64,000 bases of DNA from JAABRU01 sp041390465 (lineage in GTDB: Bacteria > Desulfobacterota > Desulfobacteria > Desulfobacterales > Desulfococcaceae), in the NCBI GenBank assembly GCA_041390465.1, contig JAWKPW010000018.1, positions 1 through 64,000 on the forward strand, written 5' to 3'. The first letter of the stretch is position 1. Each line of letters starts with the position of its first letter. This document shows positions 20,586 through 29,619 of this stretch, in pieces. The translations under genes were made by a program, and so were the position numbers. The notes under the pieces are model-generated. The model did not search any database, was not told the DNA's origin, and was given only the letters and a program-made list of their open reading frames with translations.

Positions 20586-20618
20586 AAAAACCGGATTTTT
20601 CCCAAAAATCCGGTTTTT
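20586..20618 (+). terminator. Terminator of the sucrose operon
   Basis: Perfect 15-bp stem AAAAACCGGATTTTT with a CCC loop, ending in TTTTT, 23 bases after the sucrose synthase stop. The stem is identical to that at 14718-14750. Confidence 0.8.
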
Positions 20619-20636
20619 CAAAACTGTTTTTACACT

Positions 20637-20683
20637 CGTTCCCACGCTCTGCGTGGGAATGCCGCGGGAACGCTCTGCGTCCT
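20637..20683 (+). repeat. Palindromic repeat of the CGTTCCCACGC type
   Basis: TTCCCACGC TCT GCGTGGGAA forms a 9-bp hairpin, followed by a second half-copy GGGAACGCTCTGCGTCC. This palindrome is familiar from intergenic regions of filamentous and large-genome bacteria. The rest of the gap up to 21177 holds a lone MITE-1 right end (CAATGGGGAATCGGTAT, 20743-20759) and no supported gene. Confidence 0.6.
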
Positions 20684-21177
20684 GTGTTCCGGACGTACAT
20701 GAATATTCCCTGGCGGCTGACTGGCTGTATTGTGCAGAACCAATGGGGAATCGGTATTATGCCACTTTCGCTGGATATTCTTTTCTGGAAAATCCTGAAT
20801 TTTTATTCAGATTTGGCACAGAAAAAAACTCTGCGTGATTCTGCGAAAACTCTGCGCCAATCCGGGATAAAAACACTCTGTCAGCCGGCTTGCTCCTATT
20901 CCAGACAATCTTCCCCGACATTTGTGATCTCCAAGTCAAAAAAATATCTGCTCCAATCAGGTATCATTCAGCATATCTCCCTGAAATATTTTCTGAATAT
21001 CCTTTGACATCGGGACTGCCGTTTTTTGCAATGAAAAACCACTTGGTTTTGGCAAAAAAACATGATAGTTGGGACTATACTTATATTTTTTCCCCTTGCC
21101 GCAGCCCCCAATCTTGTCAAAACTGGGGAAACATACTTTCAAAAAAATCTGTTTTCACGTCCACGGAGGAAAGGAAA

Positions 21178-23097
21178 ATGGACAGAGAAATATCCCGAAT
21201 ATCATCCCTGGAGCAGATGTTCAGAAGATACAGTTATATGAACTTCACTGTATTTTCATTTCTGTTCATCGTCCTGTTTTCTTTGCTGTACCTGCATATA
21301 CAATCCCAAATCGGACAGGATTTTTCCCATTTGCAGGAAAGATTCCGCATTCAGGCCGATCATATCGATAATTTTCTGAAAACAGTGCATGCGGATGTCA
21401 GTGTTCTCCGCACCCAGGCTGAGGCTTACTTCCATATGTCTTCCGGAGGAAAAAATCGGCATATGCTGTTCGAACATATCGGGGACAGTGAGGACGGAGC
21501 GTATTTTCATGGGGACAGGTTCCCGGATATTATGGGAAAAGACATGAACGCCAATCTTACAGGCATTGGATCTTTCCGGAACAGGAATACGGCATTCTAC
21601 GATGAAATCAGCATGAGTCTCCATCTCAGTCCCCTTCTTCGGTACTGCTTCCATACACTGGGCATAGCTCCCTGGGTGTATTATACCTCAAAAAACAGAT
21701 TCATCAGTATCTATCCCCGGGTTTCATCTGCTGATTTCAAATATGCTGATGAAATGCTGACCCATGAATTTTACCAATTGGGACTTCCGGAAAAAAATCC
21801 CGGGCGATCTGTATTCTGGACAGAGGCTTATATGGATGAATACGGCAAGGGACTGATGGTGACCTGCGCGGCTCCCGTATATCTGGCCGATGACTTCAAA
21901 GGCACTGTTGCCATTGACATCACACTGGATTTTCTGAGCACACAGATCCGTGTTTTTGAACCGGAAAAGGGGAAAATGTTCCTCTTCAATGACAGAAAGC
22001 AACTGCTGGCCCATCCGGAAATTGTCAGCAGCAAAGAGAAGGAAGTGACCGGTGTGCAGGCAGCACTTCCTGAAAAATCTGAAGACAGTGCCCGAAGTAT
22101 GAATGAAGACAATGGAGATGAACTGCGCATTTTGCATATGAACAGTCACAGGATTATACTGAAAAAAATGAAAAATGCTCCCTGGACAGTGGCTTTTCTC
22201 ATGCCGCAGCCGTCTGTCATGGAAGGCTTTGCAAAAAAAATCGGGCTGGAAACCCTGTCCGTGCTTACAGCTATCTGCATTCTGCTGATGATGTTCTCCG
22301 GGCTTACCAAAAAATATTTCATTCATCCGTCCAAGGAGATGGTAAGACTGATCGCATCCGAAGGGGCTGCTTTTCCGGATGCAAAAGGAATGCCGGAAAC
22401 CTGGCTTCCGGTTTTCAGGCATGTATCTGATGTTTTTGAAGGGAAGAGAGAATCCGAACACCGGCTTCGGGAATACAATGAGCATCTCAGATCGGTTCTG
22501 TTCCGTGTGGAAAAAACCATCCGCAGGATGGCTGACGTCACACTCGCGCAGATGTCGCTCCTTACCCGCAGCAACGCGGAAAAAGCAAAGGAAGCTGACC
22601 AATTGATGAAGGATTCCGCTGCGGTCATCCGGCAGGCTGACGAATCCATGAATCGCCTTACCCAGGCCATGGAGGAAATATCCCATGCAAGCAGGGAAAC
22701 CTCACAGATTGTCAAAACCATTGATGCTGTTGCATTTCAGACCAATCTCCTGGCTTTGAATGCAGCAGTGGAAGCAGCCAGAGCCGGAAACAACGGGGCA
22801 GGATTTGCGGTTGTGGCAGGAGAGGTGAGAAATCTGGCCATGCGCTCCACCGAGGCCGCAAAGAACACGGAAAGCCTGATTGCAGACACGGTCAGCCGAA
22901 TCAAAGAAGGCAGTGAACTGGTTTACATGACAGCAAAGGCTTTTTCCGATGTCACATCCAATGCGGAAAAAGTGGGGAATACTGTGGCAGCGATTGCATC
23001 AGCTTCGGGGGAACTGGCGCGGGGCATAGATGAGGTTGCAGGTGCAGCAGGCAGCATCAATGAAGAACTCCGGCAGGTCAGAGGGGAAGTGAGTTAA
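21178..23097 (+). CDS. Methyl-accepting chemotaxis protein with dCache-type sensor domain
   Basis: 639 aa. Membrane segment at about residues 22-40, then a large periplasmic double-Cache-like domain (GIAPWVYYTSKNRF, then YMDEYGKGLMVTCAAPVY and GTVAIDITLDFL), a second membrane segment near residue 360, and a cytoplasmic signalling hairpin with DAVAFQTNLLALNAAVEAAR and GAGFAVVAGEVRNLA. Binds a small extracellular ligand and controls CheA. I start at 21178, where AGGAAAGG precedes the ATG; an upstream in-frame extension has no signal. No C-terminal methylesterase-binding pentapeptide is visible. It stands alone, without che genes nearby. Confidence 0.9.
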   Translation: MDREISRISSLEQMFRRYSYMNFTVFSFLFIVLFSLLYLHIQSQIGQDFSHLQERFRIQADHIDNFLKTVHADVSVLRTQAEAYFHMSSGGKNRHMLFEHIGDSEDGAYFHGDRFPDIMGKDMNANLTGIGSFRNRNTAFYDEISMSLHLSPLLRYCFHTLGIAPWVYYTSKNRFISIYPRVSSADFKYADEMLTHEFYQLGLPEKNPGRSVFWTEAYMDEYGKGLMVTCAAPVYLADDFKGTVAIDITLDFLSTQIRVFEPEKGKMFLFNDRKQLLAHPEIVSSKEKEVTGVQAALPEKSEDSARSMNEDNGDELRILHMNSHRIILKKMKNAPWTVAFLMPQPSVMEGFAKKIGLETLSVLTAICILLMMFSGLTKKYFIHPSKEMVRLIASEGAAFPDAKGMPETWLPVFRHVSDVFEGKRESEHRLREYNEHLRSVLFRVEKTIRRMADVTLAQMSLLTRSNAEKAKEADQLMKDSAAVIRQADESMNRLTQAMEEISHASRETSQIVKTIDAVAFQTNLLALNAAVEAARAGNNGAGFAVVAGEVRNLAMRSTEAAKNTESLIADTVSRIKEGSELVYMTAKAFSDVTSNAEKVGNTVAAIASASGELARGIDEVAGAAGSINEELRQVRGEVS

Positions 23098-23175
23098 GCC
23101 TGAAATGATTTATCCGATCCCTGCATCAGCAGGCCTGTATCTGCACATGAAAAAAACAATTGGAGCAAAACAAAA

Positions 23176-24015
23176 ATGACATCTCCGGGAACACTTCTCA
23201 AAGCTTGGGAACTGAAGCCCAAAAAGCAGTTGGGGCAGAATTTTCTGCGCGCGGATGCTGCTGAAATGATTGTAAACCGTGCAGAGATTTCAGCGAATGA
23301 CATCGTACTGGAAATCGGGGCCGGACTTGGTGCGCTCACCATTCCGGCATCCAAAGCTGCTGCCCAGGTCTATGCACTGGAAACCGACAGCCGCATCATT
23401 GATCTGCTGAAAACCGAACTGCTGGTTCACCATGCGGACAATGTGCAGGTCATCAAGCAGGATGTTCTGCGCTTTGACATGGAAGAATTTGTCCGCGCAG
23501 AGAATATCCGGGGAAAAATTGTGGTCATGGGCAATCTTCCCTACAATATCTCTTCCCAGGTGACGGTGCAGCTTATTTCCTGCCGGAAACACATCTCCCG
23601 CGCCATCCTCATGTTTCAGAAAGAACTGGCCCGGCGTCTGGCAGCCCATCCGGGCACCAAGGATTACGGGCGACTGAGTGTGATGCTCCGCTACTGCTCG
23701 GATATCCGCACAGTGGCAACCCTGAAGGCAGCCATGTTTTACCCCGCACCAAAAGTGGATTCCGAGGTGGTGGAAATCCGCTTCAAAGAGCCGGATGAAT
23801 CCGCGGAAGATGAGGAGTTTCTGTTCAAAGTGATCAAAGCCTGTTTCGGCCAGCGCCGGAAAACCCTTCGCAATGCGCTGTCTGGAAGCGAACTGCACAT
23901 CCATCCGGATACAGCAGTCAAAGCCCTGGAAGCAGCAGGCATTGATCCCACACGGCGGGCTGAAGTCCTGACAGTGGCGGAATTTGTGAAACTGAGCCGC
24001 TGTCTGGGGCATTGA
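23176..24015 (+). CDS. rsmA: 16S rRNA (adenine1518/1519-N6) dimethyltransferase
   Basis: 279 aa, normal length. Dimethylates two adjacent adenines in helix 45 of 16S rRNA during 30S maturation. Motifs: N-terminal KKQLGQNFL, SAM-binding VLEIGAGLGALT, acidic ALETD, and the catalytic NLPYNISSQV. The C-terminal helical domain has CFGQRRKTLRNAL. GGAG lies 10 nt before the ATG. It follows the chemoreceptor by 78 nt, possibly in the same transcript. Confidence 0.96.
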   Translation: MTSPGTLLKAWELKPKKQLGQNFLRADAAEMIVNRAEISANDIVLEIGAGLGALTIPASKAAAQVYALETDSRIIDLLKTELLVHHADNVQVIKQDVLRFDMEEFVRAENIRGKIVVMGNLPYNISSQVTVQLISCRKHISRAILMFQKELARRLAAHPGTKDYGRLSVMLRYCSDIRTVATLKAAMFYPAPKVDSEVVEIRFKEPDESAEDEEFLFKVIKACFGQRRKTLRNALSGSELHIHPDTAVKALEAAGIDPTRRAEVLTVAEFVKLSRCLGH

Positions 24016-24016
24016 T

Positions 24017-24215
24017 TTGGCAACTTTTAAAAACATTGTCAAATCTTAGGCGATTTCCGAAAAAGAACATCCCGCAGATTTGACAACTTTCCAAAAGTTG
24101 CCAAATCTTTCAGGAGACTGAACAGGTACATTCATTTTCATAAATCACCTTATTGAAATCTGACGGTTAATTCACATCTCTGAAAATTTTCAAGAACTTG
24201 GGCGAGTTCCAGATA
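24017..24215 (+). repeat. Repeat C, long copy
   Basis: Begins 2 bases after rsmA. It contains two inverted GATTTGRCAAC / GTTGCCAAATC units and the block GATTTCCGAAAAAGAACATC, then CTTTCAGGAGACTGAAC. The 3' part (GAACTTGGGCGAGTTCCAGA) resembles, inverted, the end of the copy at 29.3-29.4 kb. Non-coding. This copy, two MITE-1 copies and a terminator fill the 626-bp gap to the PEP-CTERM gene. Confidence 0.6.
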
Positions 24216-24240
24216 TGAATCAGCCTCTCCTGAAGGACTC

Positions 24241-24384
24241 ATGCCGATTCGCCGTTGATTTGACACAGTCTGCACCTGATCGGAGGAGTGCAGAAATTGG
24301 GCGGAGCGGTTTTCTGCACAGACAGAGCTGGGGAAAAGCTGACAGTTGCTGCATCATGTCAATGGCGCAATGGAGAATTGGTAT
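24241..24384 (+). repeat. MITE-1 copy (subtype a)
   Basis: 144 bp bounded by ATGCCGATTCGCCGTTGA and the inverted end GGAGAATTGGTAT. The interior (CACCTGATCGGAGGAGTGCAG, TTTTCTGCACAGACAGA) matches, in reverse orientation, the copy at 36136-36271. One base separates it from the next copy. Confidence 0.7.
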
Positions 24385-24385
24385 C

Positions 24386-24537
24386 ATACCGATTCTCCAT
24401 TGAAATTATATTGTGCGGAAGGCAATGCCGATTCGTCATTCATTTCAGACAGTGCTGTCAGTTTGCTGTGCCCCTTGTGCCCTCTTCGTGTCCTTTGCGG
24501 TTAAAAAGAACACATGATTTCAAAGGAGAATCGGTAT
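24386..24537 (+). repeat. MITE-1 copy (subtype b)
   Basis: 152 bp bounded by ATACCGATTCTCCATTGA and CAAAGGAGAATCGGTAT. The interior has TCCTTTGCGGTTAAAAA, shared with the copies at 33.6, 38.8 and 60.2-60.5 kb. Confidence 0.7.
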
Positions 24538-24542
24538 CAGAC

Positions 24543-24584
24543 AAAAAAATCCCGAAGAGAGAATTCTGCTTTTCCCTTCGGGAT
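24543..24584 (-). terminator. Rho-independent terminator of the PEP-CTERM gene
   Basis: ATCCCGAAG (24549-24557) pairs with CTTCGGGAT (24576-24584); the A-run at 24543-24549 gives a U-run at the 3' end of the minus-strand transcript. Confidence 0.75.
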
Positions 24585-24641
24585 GGCTGCAAATCCGGCT
24601 GCCTCCGTTTTTCAGGCATCAGATTTTTGCCTGATTTTTTC

Positions 24642-25445
24642 TCATCTCTTAAAAACTTTTTTTCTTCCCATACCGCCCAGTCCAATCAGACCGGTTCCCA
24701 GAAGAAACATGGTGGCAGGTTCGGGTGTCGGTACTGTGCCCTGTCCCATAAGATTGTCATTTCCGCATCCCATGGTATAATGCGCGGTAAAATCCTTTCC
24801 GGCAAGAAAAGCGAGATCAAATCCGCTCACAAGATTATGGGTTCCTGCAACTTTTTTGCTGTCTCCCAAAAAACCGACAGCAGCATCGCTTAATCCGGCA
24901 AGATATTCGAAACGGATATTTTCCTCCATCAGTTTTCCCCCGGAGCCATACTGCCAGGGATTTGAACCCTGATTCTGCTTGTAATAGGAAGTAATGACTG
25001 TGGCTGAACTGTCCAATTCAAAAACATTGTAGGTAAAAGTGTCAAAATTGAGATCCAGCACATAATCATAGCCAAAGGTATTTGTCACACTTATATTTCC
25101 ATCTTTTTTTCCATGAATATCTCCAAAAACCGCATCCCCGTCAATATCAAGGAATATATCTCCGGTCGTATATCTCCTGCCATCCAGCACACCGTCCTTG
25201 AAATTGTATCCGCCAACCATGCTCAGGATTGTGTTATTGAGAAAAAAACCTTCCAGATCCCATATCTGTTTTGCCACCATGCCCGGTTCCACTTCCTGAT
25301 CCTCTCTGTTGGAATACCATCCCGCACCTTCAGCATTTTTGTCACTGATGGTGATATCGGTTCCCATTGTCAGCGCCGCTGCATTTCCATACAGAAAGGT
25401 GACAGTCACGGCTGTCACAGCCAGTTTTTTTAACAAGTGTTTCAT
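24642..25445 (-). CDS. PEP-CTERM exported protein
   Basis: 267 aa. N-terminal signal peptide (MKHLLKKLAVTAVTVTFLYG, cleavage near AAA), a beta-rich extracellular body of no recognised family, and a C-terminal sorting signal PTPEPATMFLLGTGLIGLGG followed by basic residues. Such proteins are processed by an exosortase and released to the surface or exopolysaccharide matrix; no exosortase gene is in this window. GGAGG lies 6 nt before the ATG. It is monocistronic with its own terminator. Confidence 0.88.
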   Translation of the reverse strand: MKHLLKKLAVTAVTVTFLYGNAAALTMGTDITISDKNAEGAGWYSNREDQEVEPGMVAKQIWDLEGFFLNNTILSMVGGYNFKDGVLDGRRYTTGDIFLDIDGDAVFGDIHGKKDGNISVTNTFGYDYVLDLNFDTFTYNVFELDSSATVITSYYKQNQGSNPWQYGSGGKLMEENIRFEYLAGLSDAAVGFLGDSKKVAGTHNLVSGFDLAFLAGKDFTAHYTMGCGNDNLMGQGTVPTPEPATMFLLGTGLIGLGGMGRKKVFKR

Positions 25446-25807
25446 TTTTTTCCTCCGTTTTCCGATTTAATGATGATAAATACCTGTTTGACAGCTTCGA
25501 TTATGCTTCCGTTCCATGCATATACTGTGCCATTTTATATATTTTTTCATAAGCATTCTGAGAAAATAATACAATATTTTGATTTTATAAGCAAAAAATC
25601 AGGCTTCCCTGACAGATTCACATATAATTTTCTGATTACATCAAATTAAATTTAAACCTATTGATATTGTTTGACATATTAAAAGCAGACCGGGCTTCAA
25701 ATTTTGATGATTTCATTTCAGCTAGCTGTTTATAAAAACAATAATTGAAATGAACAACGGATGATCCCAAACCGGAAAAAAGATGCAAGATAACAAAATT
25801 TGAAAAC

Positions 25808-25850
25808 AATTTTTGGCAGATCATCATTTTTTGATGATCTGCCAAAAATT
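25808..25850. terminator. Long hairpin between divergent genes
   Basis: 19-bp perfect stem (arm contains TTTTTGGCAGATCATCA) with a 5-T loop. It lies 157 bases before rarA and 363 bases upstream of the PEP-CTERM start. It may be a bidirectional terminator or a regulatory hairpin. The rest of the 560-bp gap is AT-rich and shows no gene. Confidence 0.45.
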
Positions 25851-26006
25851 GGGAAGCAAACATGTTTAAGCCGCTTTTTTCAGCAATCCTTGCGGATTAA
25901 ATAACAAAACACATAAATTCGGATTGAAAATCTTGTGCAAAATGTTTACAATTTCAAAATTTGAATATTTTGAACCTGCAACTTTTTGCCACCTTATGGA
26001 ATCTGC

Positions 26007-27341
26007 ATGGAACTGTTCGAATATCAGTCTGAAAGGGAATTTGATTCTGAAAAACCCCTGGCCGAAAGAATGCGGCCCAAAAGTCTGGATGATTTCGCGG
26101 GACAGGACGCGGTTGCGGGATCGGATTCCCCCATCCGTCACGCTGTGGAATCGGATCATATTTTTTCCATGATTCTCTGGGGGCCTCCCGGATGCGGAAA
26201 AACCACACTGGCCGGAATTATTGCTGAACAAACGCATTCCCATTTCATCCATTTCTCCGCTGTTCTCTCCGGTGTCAAAGAAATTCGTGCGGTTATTGAG
26301 GAAGCCCGGAGGCAAAGGCAGATGTTCCGAAAAAAAACCATTGTGTTTGTGGATGAAATCCATCGTTTCAGCAAAAATCAGCAGGATTCCTTTCTCCACC
26401 ATGTGGAAAGCGGGCTGATTACCCTGATCGGTGCGACCACGGAAAATCCTTCCTTTGAAGTTATTGCCCCACTGCTGTCCCGGTGCCGGGTCATTGTCCT
26501 GCAATCTCTTTCAGAAGAAGCATTGGGAAGTATTCTCCGCAGAGCATTGAAAAAAGGCATGGGAACTTCCGGCATTTCCCTGAAACCTGAAGCAGCATCC
26601 CATCTGATTCGCCTTGCCGATGGCGATGCCCGTTCCCTCCTGAACAGTCTGGAGATTTCACTTCGCTTTGCCCAGGCAGCCGGGATTGCGGAAATCAATC
26701 TGCAACATCTTGAAAAAGCTTTGCAGAAAACTTCTCTGCGCTATGACAAATCCGGAGAGGAGCATTACAGTCTGATATCTGCCTTTCACAAAAGTATGCG
26801 GGGCAGTGATCCGGATGCTGCCCTGTATTGGCTGGTCAGAATGCTGGAGGCCGGTGAAGATCCTTTTTATATTGCCCGGCGCATGGTGCGTTTTGCCTCC
26901 GAGGATGTGGGAAACGCGGATCCCTTCGCACTGCGTGTGGCTTTGGATGCCAATGCCTCATACCGCTTTCTGGGCAGCCCCGAAGGGGAACTTGCTCTGG
27001 CCCAGGCTGCGGTCTATCTGGCAACTGCTCCCAAAAGCAACAGCATTTATGCAGCTTACGGAGAGGTAAAAGAAATCATCCGGAAAACCGGGGCACTTCC
27101 GGTTCCCCTTCACATCCGCAACGCGGTCACAGAACTTATGAAAGACCTGGGATACGGAAAGGGATACCTTTATGCGCATGATTTCAGAGATGCCTGTGTT
27201 CATCAGGAATATCTGCCGGAAGAACTGGGGGAAATGCGCTGGTATCATCCGGCAGATCGGGGATATGAGCAGACTGTAAAGGCGCGTCTGGACAGGCAGA
27301 GAAAGGGAAAAACAGAAAAAAAACAAACAAAAACAGTATGA
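26007..27341 (+). CDS. rarA: Replication-associated recombination protein A (RarA/MgsA) AAA+ ATPase
   Basis: 444 aa. Clamp-loader-like AAA+ ATPase acting at stalled replication forks. Walker A GPPGCGKTTL, Walker B VFVDEIHRFSKNQQD, sensor 1 LIGATTENPSFEV, and the MgsA-type C-terminal region (YDKSGEEHYSLISAFHKSMR, GSDPDAALYWLVRML, ASEDVGNADP) are all present. I start at ATG 26007 (MELFEYQ); a TTG seven codons earlier is possible. No convincing Shine-Dalgarno is seen for either. Transcribed alone. Confidence 0.94.
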   Translation: MELFEYQSEREFDSEKPLAERMRPKSLDDFAGQDAVAGSDSPIRHAVESDHIFSMILWGPPGCGKTTLAGIIAEQTHSHFIHFSAVLSGVKEIRAVIEEARRQRQMFRKKTIVFVDEIHRFSKNQQDSFLHHVESGLITLIGATTENPSFEVIAPLLSRCRVIVLQSLSEEALGSILRRALKKGMGTSGISLKPEAASHLIRLADGDARSLLNSLEISLRFAQAAGIAEINLQHLEKALQKTSLRYDKSGEEHYSLISAFHKSMRGSDPDAALYWLVRMLEAGEDPFYIARRMVRFASEDVGNADPFALRVALDANASYRFLGSPEGELALAQAAVYLATAPKSNSIYAAYGEVKEIIRKTGALPVPLHIRNAVTELMKDLGYGKGYLYAHDFRDACVHQEYLPEELGEMRWYHPADRGYEQTVKARLDRQRKGKTEKKQTKTV

Positions 27342-27593
27342 AACACTTTTCAGCACCACTGCGGAATGAGAGGAAAACGTTAAGTGCATTCCCTGATTTT
27401 TGTCATACACAAAGAATCTGAAAATTTTCCTTGAAAAAAAAAGCAAGTGAAACTAAAGTGCAAATACTGGATATGGACATTCAACCGCACAGATCTTTTT
27501 CGCATTTTCGTGACCCCTTCCGCTTTCCCTGAATATCACGCAGAATCCGAAATCGTTTCTGTCAACTCTTTCAGAAAGGAATCATTTATTATT

Positions 27594-27911
27594 ATGGGTA
27601 TGAACATTTACGTGGGAAATCTCTCTTACAAAATCAGCTCGACCGATCTGCACGCGATTTTTGAACCTTTTGGGACAGTGGCGAATGCCAAAGTGGTCAA
27701 TGACCGGGATACAGGCAGATCCAAAGGCTTCGGTTTTGTGGAAATGGAAAGTGCGGAGGATGGTCAAAAAGCGATTGATGCGCTCAATGGCAAAGAGATT
27801 CAGGGGCGTGCCCTGAAAGTCAGCCAGGCAAACCCGCCCCAGAAAGACAGGGGGGACAGAGGCGGGCGGGGTGACAGAGACGACAGGAGAAGGCCCCGCA
27901 GCAGCAGATGA
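27594..27911 (+). CDS. RRM-domain RNA-binding protein
   Basis: 105 aa single RRM protein: RNP2 IYVGNLSY at residues 4-11, RNP1 KGFGFVEM at about 45-52, and a short Gly/Arg/Asp-rich tail (DRGDRGGRGDRDD). Bacterial members are small, cold- or stress-associated RNA-binding proteins. The start is the ATG at 27594; AAAGGA is rather far upstream (13 nt), and a second Met lies two codons on. An open frame continues upstream to 27447 but lacks homology. A terminator hairpin lies at 28049. Confidence 0.9.
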   Translation: MGMNIYVGNLSYKISSTDLHAIFEPFGTVANAKVVNDRDTGRSKGFGFVEMESAEDGQKAIDALNGKEIQGRALKVSQANPPQKDRGDRGGRGDRDDRRRPRSSR

Positions 27912-28048
27912 CTTTTCCGGAAAAATGATTTCACTGTGTCCGGATGACGGCAATTGCGTTATTCCAGATTATCCTTTGAAATTAAATTTCTGAAAGTCTG
28001 TATCTGAAAAATTGCGAAAGCGCTTTTTTCAGGGAGAACGGTGCAAAG

Positions 28049-28080
28049 GAAACCGGGTTTTTCAAAAACCCGGTTTCTTT
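28049..28080 (+). terminator. Rho-independent terminator after the RRM gene
   Basis: GAAACCGGGTTTTT (28049-28062) pairs with AAAAACCCGGTTTC (28064-28077), followed by TTT. Confidence 0.7.
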
Positions 28081-28217
28081 GTCATAATGAAGTGAGCGTT
28101 CCATATGCAACAGCAGGATGCCGCTGTTCCGGTTTTTGACCGAATGGTGCGGTATCCGAGACTTGTTACGGATTCTTTATCATCTGTGACAGCAACTTTT
28201 ATAAAGGAGTTTTGGAG

Positions 28218-29447
28218 ATGAAACTGAGAAAAATGCGTGTCATTCCCGTTTGTCTGACCGCACTGATGATGTTTACCTGTTTTTCCTGTGCATCCGCAGC
28301 CGGTGACAAAGCTGCTGATTCGGCTGCAAAAGCGGGTGCCGATACTGTTCCCGCTGCGGACAAAGCCCCTGAGACAAAATCTGAAAGCAAACCGGAGGCC
28401 AAAGACGAAAAGGCTGCCACAGTCAACGGCAAAGTCATTTCCCGTGCCGCACTGGACAGTGAATGCAAACGCATGAGCCAGAGATTTATGCAGCAGGGAA
28501 AAGAGATCGGCGCGGATAAACAGGATGAGTTCCGCAAAGAAATTCTGACCAACCTGATCAACCGGGAACTGCTGTATCAGGAAGCGGAAAAAAAGGGAAT
28601 CAAGGCGGATGAGCAGAAAGTGGCGTCGCGTTTTGCGGAAGTGAAGCAGAGTGCCCCCACCGAAGCGGATTTTCAGAACATGCTGAAAGAAATGGATATT
28701 TCAGAAGCAGACATCAAAAATGAAATCAGCCGGAGTTTTGTCATTCAGGAATTCATAGACAGCCAAATCACAGCGGACATCAAGGTTTCTGATGAGGAAA
28801 TCAAAGCCTTTTATGACGGACATCCGGATTATTTCAAAAAACCCGAGCAGGTGAAGGCCAGTCACATTCTGATCAAATCCGATTCGGTCAAAGACGATGA
28901 GACAAAGAAAAAAGCTGCCAGAGACAAACTGCGGGCCATTCAGGAAAAAGTGAAAAAGGGTGAGGATTTTGCCGAACTTGCCAAAGCCGGCTCAGAATGT
29001 CCCAGTGCATCCAATGGCGGAGATTTGGGGTACTTCACCAAAGGCAGGATGGTCAAACCCTTTGAGGATGCCGCCTTTGCCCTGAAAACCGGGGAAACCA
29101 GTGATATTGTTGTCACCCAGTTCGGTTATCACCTGATTCGGGTGACAGACAGAAAACCGGAATCCACCGTGAGTCTGGATGAAGCAAAGGAAAAAATCTC
29201 TGAGCATCTGAAGAAGCAGAAAACCATGGAATCTGTCAATCAGTATATTGAGAAAATCAGAGCATCTGCAAAAGTGGAAACCTTTCTGCAGACGATTTCC
29301 GGAAAAGAACATCCCTCAGATTTGAAAGCTTTCCAAAGTTGTCAAATCGTTCAGGTGACTGAACCGCTGCATTTATTTCCAGAAATCACCCAAGTTCTCC
29401 CGAGTTTCAGATGTCAGAAAAACAAAGCTGTTTCATGCGAGTTCTGA
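28218..29447 (+). CDS. SurA-like peptidyl-prolyl isomerase (parvulin) with repeat-derived tail
   Basis: 409 aa exported protein. The N-terminal signal sequence (MRVIPVCLTALMMFTCFSC) could be type I or lipoprotein. An Ala/Lys-rich linker leads to a SurA N-domain (VNGKVISRAALD, LTNLINRELLYQEAEKKGI) and a parvulin domain (KASHILIKSD, ECPSASNGGDLGYFTKGRM, TQFGYHLIRV). It folds or escorts envelope proteins. The ATG has AGGAG 8 nt upstream. The last 50 or so residues, after SAKVETFLQ, are encoded by a repeat C copy and then by a terminator arm, so the natural stop has been lost and the tail is not family sequence. Confidence 0.9.
   Translation: MKLRKMRVIPVCLTALMMFTCFSCASAAGDKAADSAAKAGADTVPAADKAPETKSESKPEAKDEKAATVNGKVISRAALDSECKRMSQRFMQQGKEIGADKQDEFRKEILTNLINRELLYQEAEKKGIKADEQKVASRFAEVKQSAPTEADFQNMLKEMDISEADIKNEISRSFVIQEFIDSQITADIKVSDEEIKAFYDGHPDYFKKPEQVKASHILIKSDSVKDDETKKKAARDKLRAIQEKVKKGEDFAELAKAGSECPSASNGGDLGYFTKGRMVKPFEDAAFALKTGETSDIVVTQFGYHLIRVTDRKPESTVSLDEAKEKISEHLKKQKTMESVNQYIEKIRASAKVETFLQTISGKEHPSDLKAFQSCQIVQVTEPLHLFPEITQVLPSFRCQKNKAVSCEF
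29299..29402 (+). repeat. Repeat C copy inside the 3' end of the PPIase gene
   Basis: Shares GATTTCCGGAAAAGAACATC, CAGATTTGAAAGCTTTCC, GTTGTCAAATCGTTCAGG and TGACTGAAC with the copy at 24.0 kb. It lies in the reading frame and codes for the unusual C-terminal extension. Confidence 0.65.
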
Positions 29448-29466
29448 CATCTGAAACCTTTTTCCT
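29404..29466 (+). terminator. Terminator of the PPIase gene
   Basis: Perfect 16-bp stem GTTTCAGATGTCAGAA (29404-29419) with its complement at 29442-29457, followed by CCTTTTTCC. The extended PPIase stop codon lies inside the right arm. Confidence 0.8.
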
Positions 29467-29619
29467 GTCTCCCATCATCCATCCCCGCTCCCTGTCCCTC
29501 AAAAAAAACTGTATCTCCTTTACAAGTTCCAGTTATTATGCTAATTCCCCATAACCGGGAGAACAACTTGACTTTTCGAGAGAGTACGATCTGAATCGTA
29601 TGATCCGGAGGGACCGAAA

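Noticed and set aside
18323..20605. 760-codon open frame antisense to sucrose synthase
   Set aside because: It mirrors the codon pattern of a clearly real gene on the other strand, has no family motif and no ribosome site. The same holds for the antisense frames over SPS (16958-18013), the chemoreceptor (34180-36036) and gyrB (51710-53785).
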